Shown piece after piece: positions 6,401 to 8,528 of a stretch of DNA of 8,528 nt. The stretch is from positions 1-8,528 of the forward strand of contig WJIN01000509.1 of assembly GCA_014730295.1 (NCBI GenBank). Direction: 5' to 3'. The translations under genes were made by a program, and so were the position numbers. Position 1 is the stretch's first letter. Each line of letters opens with the position of its first letter. Origin of the DNA: Promethearchaeota archaeon. Lineage in GTDB: Archaea; Asgardarchaeota; Lokiarchaeia; Sigynarchaeales; SOKP01. The notes under the pieces are model-generated. The model searched no databases, was not told where the DNA came from, and was given only the letters and a program-made list of their open reading frames with translations.

Positions 6401-8528
6401 CGTCTTATCTAAAGATCAGCTCAATGAGATGGTCAGATGTGATCCCGACAATGAGAAATACTTCTTAACAATGAAAGTTAAATATGACTGGAATTGTATT
6501 GTCCAGATGAATTTGGGCGGTAGTTCCACGATCGAAGCTGCGGCACAATTGCGCCTTCTTTCCTATGATGTCTCCGCCAAATATACCGAGTTCATTACAA
6601 CACGCATCAGCGCGTTCGAGAGTAATATTCCTTATGAGCTTGCTGAGATCTCCGCACCAAATTACGTGGAGAGTGCTGAAGGTGTGAATATGTTAGCGGA
6701 TGACGATGAGATTGATATCGGAATTGCGGGAGGTTTCTTGAGGAACGTGGACACCCGCCAAAGATTAATGATACGTGAGCAGATCTATTATGAATTTACC
6801 GAAGCGGACGGACCAAGCACACAGATCCTCTTGGACCAAGAATATAACGACGCAATTTTACGCTTCCTAAGCCCCGTAGGGTACCTTCTCTCTCCGACCG
6901 AATACCTCAGCGCTAGCGAATTATTTACGTTTAAAGCCGATTTCGAGGTGGATACCGTGGAGATGTACTATTGGGACGGCTTATATAATTACATCGGTAC
7001 CATGAATAAGACCGATCCTCACTCTTCATTATTCGTATATAATTGGACAAATATACAATCATTTACGGGCACATCTACAAATGATAATATTGATATCGTC
7101 TTCAGACTCACCGATATCTTATCTAATGAGAATGAAATAAATTATACCCTCACGGCAGATTATACCGCCCCGAACCCAGAAATTAGCTTGGGAACGGGCT
7201 CCGAGAATTTCGAGACGTCTCACATCGCAGATCCGTTCACCGATCTTATCTTCACTCCAAACGAGGCATACGGCTATGAAGAGTATTATCGTATCATCGA
7301 CTTAGTCTCGGGCACTGAATCCGAATGGATAGCCTTCAATAATACCAACATCGCCCAATTATGCGATCTATCAATACCGCTTCCTGAAAACTTTAGCATC
7401 CAATATAAAGTGATTGATACTGCGGGAAATGAGGCGATTGAGACTCTCTATAATTCCCAATACGAATATGTGATTTATTCGGTAGAGGAGGATCTTGCGT
7501 GGAATGATGATATTATCGATCTCAATTCTGAAATTCTCGCAGAACGTCAATTAGACATTACTGCCGACTTCGGAGGTATTGAAAGTTTAAATGTTTTAAT
7601 TAACGGCTTCAATTACGGTACCGCGACTAAATATGCTACTAATAAATATCAGTGTAATTTTGGCACCGAGAATAGCTATAATAACATGATTGGCTATTCA
7701 GAGTCCTTGATGAGCGACTATATCTACAGCAATCTCAATCCTCTCACCCATATCGCATGGGAGACGAGAGACGAGGATTATTATGCGATTACGAAACATG
7801 TATTGGTGGATGGCGATATCGAGATCATCAACCCGATTACCCTTAACGCAACGAAGAAATTGGATTTGGATCACCTCTACGATCGCGGGTTTGCCTTGGA
7901 CAATTACGCCCAGATCAAGCACGTGTATTATTATAACAGCTCCAATAACAATTCACTCTCAACCTTACAATTCGGCGAGTATATGATAGATAGGGAAGGA
8001 AAAGTAACTTTCCCCGAGTACTCCCCGATTCACCAGATTTATGCAAATAGATCTGAAGTACTCAATAATCATATTATTTTTGAGTATTTTGCAACACCCT
8101 TTAGTAACACCCTCCAATTGACCAATGCGGATGGTTTCTTTGTCAATGTTTCAATGCCCGCCACTTATTACCGGCATACTACCATCGAGAAATTGACGGT
8201 GCGATTTAACGATCTTGCGGGAAAATCGTTCGCAAAAGTATTTTACGATCTTGATCTACGAAAATACTTCATGGAGGATGTAAAGGAGCAACATGAAAAC
8301 GATATTTTCGGGCTCGGCAAAATGATGACCATCCCGCTATATATTGATCTTAATGAGATCTCCATGAGTAATCCCAACACGCCGTTCGATTTGAGCTTGT
8401 TGGAATCGATCTCATTTACGATTGCCGACTCAAAGAGATGGCCAGGCTCTTTCATGCAGAATTTTGAGCAGGAAGGATTTGATGTGTTGAACCTTCCCTA
8501 TCAACGAATCGCTATTCACGATATTGCC
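3..8528 (+). CDS. Giant multi-domain surface/adhesin-like protein, internal fragment (both ends outside window)
   Basis: Reading codons from base 3 gives 2,842 sense codons with no stop up to the last base, so this is the inside of a single very large gene whose start and stop are not visible. All other frames are interrupted repeatedly. The product is acidic and rich in aromatic residues and Asn. It has about 16 Cys, many N-X-S/T sequons (for example at residues 63, 161, 175, 1872, 2127, 2335, 2463 and 2645), no hydrophobic stretch long enough for a membrane helix, and no recognisable enzyme active site. Alternating hydrophobic strand patterns and polar loops run throughout. Seen domains: F5/8-like at the left, carbohydrate-binding-like sandwiches, a Trp/Gly/His-rich domain, an array of degenerate beta modules, and Ig-like domains near 2295-2610. 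The inferred role is an extracellular stalk, adhesin or cell-surface protein. Anchoring and secretion signals would lie outside the window. The function is not established, and I cannot name a family for the full chain. Confidence 0.93.
24..401 (+). other. F5/8 type C (discoidin-like) galactose-binding-like domain, residues about 8-133
   Basis: The segment follows the usual order of this fold. A strand with FDTTEVNRIRFY (residues 14-25) comes first. It is followed by a strand ending in the loop Y41-S-N-D-G-G-L-T-W49. Later, FDTVEANRIKM (103-113) resembles the strand that carries 'aRyIRi' in family members, and the closing strand is W125-S-H-E-F-E-L-Y132. Length, about 125 residues, is normal for the family. 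Members usually bind glycans or lipids at the cell surface, so a carbohydrate-contact role is plausible, but ligand residues cannot be assigned. The DNA here is AT-rich (rows of about 33% GC). It could equally be another galactose-binding-like family; the beta-sandwich call is firmer than the family name. Confidence 0.55.
429..1037 (+). other. Unassigned beta-rich region, residues about 143-345
   Basis: I do not recognise a family here. The sequence starts with an aromatic, His/Trp-rich stretch (DYDFWTWHP around residues 151-159) and continues with beta-like alternation, including strands such as FESIKID and FKIRILA. Two N-X-S/T sequons (161 and 175) suggest it is exposed outside the cell. 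Base composition rises from the AT-rich left end to a more balanced level across this region. It probably holds one or two further sandwich domains, but the borders are guesses. Confidence 0.4.
1044..1487 (+). other. Probable carbohydrate-binding-module-like beta sandwich, residues about 348-495
   Basis: This block of about 150 residues begins with a FYIHSMPEK strand. It continues with beta strands including LIVKCRPY, TITLFDGG, the basic strand TRRIRIPIN and FTHFAIGGQ, and closes with FFHLFGVSLEGLD. The succession of an R-rich strand, a Gly-containing strand and a final strand of the type 'f-x-l-x-x-v-x-l' is similar to CBM4/9-type or galactose-binding-like sandwiches. That is a resemblance by eye, not a profile match. 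It is directly followed by a block of similar length and end pattern, which suggests a tandem pair. Confidence 0.4.
1506..1955 (+). other. Second carbohydrate-binding-module-like sandwich with terminal IDNLEI strand, residues about 502-651
   Basis: The block opens with a short possibly helical segment, then DGVYWTLYS, a strand LQIRLKAT, a strand EYLVFEIP, then RITLQIS, and finishes with FSLEIDNLEIHC ending at residue 651. A last strand of the form 'f-x-h-D-x-h-x-h' is typical of CBM4/9-like and related jelly-roll modules, where it packs back across the sheet. The size of about 150 residues fits. No calcium- or ligand-binding residues can be assigned with confidence. The clear terminal strand makes this the better supported of the two adjacent sandwich calls. 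Confidence 0.45.
1959..2282 (+). other. Unassigned beta domain, residues about 653-760
   Basis: The sequence alternates well as beta strands: FRAEFRVERLDDG, LICLMANEKVYAYID, NIILFTYNSSSNYWNIYL and PLLRVESFYDS. The run of antiparallel-looking strands with Asp/Asn turns would suit a LamG-like or lipocalin-like sheet, but no signature decides between these. An N-X-S sequon sits in the Asn/Ser-rich loop. It lies in balanced-composition DNA between the CBM-like pair and the more helical linker that follows. Confidence 0.35.
2280..2717 (+). other. Linker-like region with partly helical character, residues about 760-905
   Basis: Unlike most of the protein, this part contains charged stretches that read as helix: KSAFYKRIRDEYDFEDYKNL, then EFEQYHDTY, then SIEVIYSFVDEMAQEN. 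After residue 838 the DNA becomes AT-rich, with a T7-A8 run at bases 2519-2533 encoding FFKKN. I see no known domain. It may be a spacer between two sets of sandwich domains, or a degenerate domain interrupted at the composition boundary. Confidence 0.3.
2748..3236 (+). other. Trp/Gly/His-rich beta domain, residues about 916-1078
   Basis: The block opens with WWSMTGD at 916 and contains a cluster of Trp, His, Gly and Tyr (GVYSHWHALNGWVGY). Regular strands follow: ESIDFEIYYKIW, DYLRINN, a loop with GGGHHN, EIKVDLQCH, then WGLFLFKEIKMW and CVLTINYYDG. The final pair resembles the closing strands of a jelly roll. Aromatic-rich loops on a beta sandwich suit glycan binding, but this is inference. 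It has two of the few cysteines in the protein (LQCH and DLCV). It lies entirely within the AT-rich segment and differs in codon choice from both flanks, so it may have been inserted or shuffled in. No family recognised. Confidence 0.4.
3237..3650 (+). other. Beta-rich region in the AT-rich segment, residues about 1079-1216
   Basis: Strand-like stretches VEFYPSES, SFIILDGY, THIFNLPQD and YLKIILTD are followed by a Lys/Phe-rich part (LRFFKFDKHQ) and an Asn/Phe/Ser-rich stretch. The 60-base row starting at 3481 is only about 22% GC, the lowest hand-counted in the window. The end coincides with a sharp jump to GC-richer DNA near base 3,660. I recognise no family. Confidence 0.35.
3651..4508 (+). 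other. Start of the degenerate beta-module array, residues about 1217-1502
   Basis: After the composition border the protein turns into repeated strand-turn-strand units. LELDDLLFDF occurs near 1238-1247. LALDLDIT lies at 1316-1323 and is followed, after a variable loop, by the aromatic hairpin LVYWNYTSQSWQEF (1339-1352). This 'L-D-L-D ... V-Y-W-N ... W' order recurs later at about 2085-2125 and 2618-2660. The stretch between 1356 and 1470 is rich in Asn, Pro and Trp and is less regular. Probably two or three Ig-like or related sandwich domains; the borders are uncertain. Confidence 0.4.
4509..4664 (+). repeat. Degenerate beta module, copy 1 (residues 1503-1554)
   Basis: EIVRAIGLYETVEGYIE forms the aromatic hairpin. 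It is followed by HEYEMLDENTLSI (1526-1538), the Y-x-x-x-D-turn-L-x-I hairpin, and it closes with DTIEIYY. Order and spacing match the other copies listed here, although residue identity is low. Confidence 0.45.
5085..5222 (+). repeat. Partial module: aromatic hairpin then LEIDLDEI strand (residues 1695-1740)
   Basis: LISLYKLNSLNEQTLIGRM matches the first hairpin of the module, and ALEIDLDEIIYEP (with IDLDEI at 1731-1736) matches the L-D-L-D strand found at 1318-1321, 2068-2072, 2620-2623 and 2781-2786. The order of the two elements suggests the end of one domain and the start of the next. Confidence 0.4.
5529..5660 (+). repeat. Degenerate beta module, copy 2 (residues 1843-1886)
   Basis: This is the clearest copy: LIEGTHYTYDPASKQITLL (1852-1870) followed by NLYANILYK (1879-1887). 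The pattern 'G-x-x-Y-x-Y-D-x-turn-I-T-L ... h-x-h-x-Y' is familiar from repeated extracellular domains of many prokaryotes, though I cannot give it a formal family name. The next copy begins about 35 residues downstream. Confidence 0.55.
5763..5885 (+). repeat. Degenerate beta module, copy 3 (residues 1921-1961)
   Basis: YELRDFDAHTGELIL (1932-1946) repeats the Y-x-x-D-turn-(I/L)-x-L hairpin of copy 2, and RLLDLYLYNF repeats the closing strand ending in Tyr. Copies 2 and 3 are the most closely spaced pair, about 78 residues from one start to the next. Confidence 0.5.
6048..6107 (+). other. Paired TDCF motif (residues 2016-2019 and 2032-2035)
   Basis: Thr-Asp-Cys-Phe occurs twice, 16 residues apart, in a protein with only about 16 cysteines overall. 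The two Cys could form a disulfide in a hairpin or bind a ligand together. The DNA of the two copies differs at the third base of the Asp codon, so this is not simply a recent short duplication. Confidence 0.35.
6321..6485 (+). repeat. Degenerate beta module, copy 4 (residues 2107-2161)
   Basis: LIEEVYHYYVKDRYLDFTEV gives the aromatic hairpin, NLTDSKIVL (2127-2135) the D-turn-I-x-L hairpin, and LTMKVKY the closing strand ending in Tyr. It is preceded by two L-D-L-type strands, FDVDLTEYF (2067-2075) and IELNL (2087-2091). Together these give the same order as in copy 5 near 2620-2695. Confidence 0.5.
6486..6884 (+). other. Unassigned beta region between module copy 4 and the Ig-like domains, residues about 2162-2294
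   Basis: It contains strands VQMNLGGSS, LRLLSYDVS and FITTRISAF, then an acidic patch ADDDEIDIGI. A possible diverged module follows: MIREQIYYEFTEADG (ending near 2270), QILLDQEYNDAILRF. The last part may be another copy of the Y-x-x-x-turn-I-x-L hairpin, but spacing and residues are too diverged to list it as one. Confidence 0.35.
6885..7166 (+). other. Ig-like domain, residues about 2295-2388
   Basis: The strand LFTFKADFEV is followed by the aromatic hairpin VEMYYWDGLYNYIGTM (2319-2334). Then IDIVFRLTD (ending at D2371) and NEINYTLTADYTAP close the unit. The sequence 'h-x-h-x-h-x-x-T-D ... N-x-h-x-h-T-h-T-h-D-x-T-A-P' is the characteristic end of bacterial and archaeal Ig-like domains strung in tandem, with the D-x-T-A-P part as interdomain linker. 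The length, about 95 residues, is typical. These domains act as stalks or binding modules in surface proteins. Confidence 0.55.
7167..7490 (+). other. Second Ig-like domain with D-T-A-G-N signature, residues about 2389-2496
   Basis: It begins just after the TADYTAP linker with NPEISLG. It contains a central YRIIDLVSG strand and W-containing turn, and ends with FSIQYKVIDTAGNEAIETLY. The D2472-x-x-G-N2476 motif is typical of the F-G region in tandem Ig-like and HYR-type domains. This is the most recognisable domain signature in the second half of the protein. The sequon N-F-S at 2463 is compatible with surface exposure. Confidence 0.6.
7491..7832 (+). other. Possible third Ig-like domain, residues about 2497-2610
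   Basis: LDITADFGGIESLNVLING (around 2517-2535) looks like the first half of an Ig-like sheet. HIAWETRDEDYYAITKHVLV ending in DGDIEI parallels the closing strand and Asp linker of the previous two domains, but without the GN signature. The middle is Asn/Tyr/Ser-rich. Support comes mainly from its position in tandem and similar length. Confidence 0.4.
7914..8087 (+). repeat. Degenerate beta module, copy 5 (residues 2638-2695)
   Basis: The L-D-L-D strand KKLDLDHLY (2618-2626) precedes QIKHVYYYNSSNNN, the aromatic hairpin. FGEYMIDREGKVTF (2657-2670) follows as the Y-x-x-D-turn-V-x-F hairpin, and HIIFEYF closes it. With copy 4 it gives the most complete alignment of all module elements. Confidence 0.5.
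8094..8528 (+). other. C-terminal visible beta region, probable further carbohydrate-binding-like sandwich, residues about 2698-2842
   Basis: Strands LQLTNADGFFVNVSMP and KLTVRFNDL lead to IPLYIDLNEI (2777-2786), then LLESISFTIADS and, at the window end, YQRIAIHDIA. The order 'IDL-x-x-I ... L-x-x-I-x-F-x-I ... R-I-x-I-x-D-I' resembles the second half of the CBM-like sandwich at residues 502-651, with its IDNLEI last strand. The domain is cut by the window edge, so the call is tentative. Confidence 0.35.

Noticed and set aside
1..8528. CRISPR array, tRNA, rRNA, insertion sequence or DNA-level tandem repeat
   Set aside because: No regularly spaced identical repeats, no inverted terminal repeats, no transposase frame and no RNA gene signatures were seen. 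The repeats that exist are at the protein level only.
1..8528. Non-ribosomal peptide or polyketide synthetase as the explanation for the giant frame
   Set aside because: None of the expected core motifs (adenylation, condensation HHxxxDG, carrier-protein GGxS, ketosynthase Cys) is visible. The sequence is beta-rich and acidic throughout.

Overview
The whole 8,528-base window lies inside one enormous protein-coding gene. Frame +3 (codons starting at bases 3, 6, 9 ...) reads from base 3 to base 8528 with no stop codon: 2,842 consecutive sense codons. Every other frame on either strand is broken into short shadow ORFs. Both ends of the gene are outside the window, so there is no start codon, ribosome binding site, promoter, terminator or neighbouring gene to see. 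The visible part alone corresponds to well over 300 kDa.

The protein looks extracellular. It is rich in Asp, Glu, Asn, Tyr, Phe and Trp, has only about 16 cysteines, and carries many N-X-S/T sequons. It has no obvious membrane segment or coiled coil and no recognisable catalytic domain, and it reads as alternating short beta strands and polar loops. I interpret it as a chain of beta-sandwich domains, as in giant surface or adhesin-like proteins. Layout by residue of the visible part: 8-133, F5/8-type (discoidin-like) galactose-binding-like domain with a perfect Asp-box; 143-345, unassigned beta-rich region; 348-495 and 502-651, two probable carbohydrate-binding-module-like sandwiches; 653-760, unassigned beta region; 760-905, linker-like region with some helical character; 916-1078, Trp/Gly/His-rich beta domain in an AT-rich segment; 1079-1216, AT-rich beta region; 1217-2290, long array of degenerate beta modules; 2295-2610, two or three tandem Ig-like domains with DxxGN and TAP linker signatures; 2611-2842, further beta modules running off the end.

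A degenerate module of about 40-60 residues recurs through the second half. It is an aromatic beta hairpin, a Y-x-x-D-turn-(I/L)-x-(L/F) hairpin and a final strand ending in Tyr. The base composition is a mosaic: the 5' 400 bases and bases about 2,490-3,660 are AT-rich (hand-counted 60-base rows of 22-35% GC), while the rest includes rows of 50-53% GC. The 3' boundary of the internal segment is abrupt.

Organism: an uninterrupted reading frame of this length points to a prokaryote. Giant beta-rich, Asp/Asn/Tyr-rich surface proteins of this style are known from uncultivated archaea (for example Asgard lineages) and from bacteria such as Omnitrophota. I lean weakly to an archaeon, but nothing in the window settles it.
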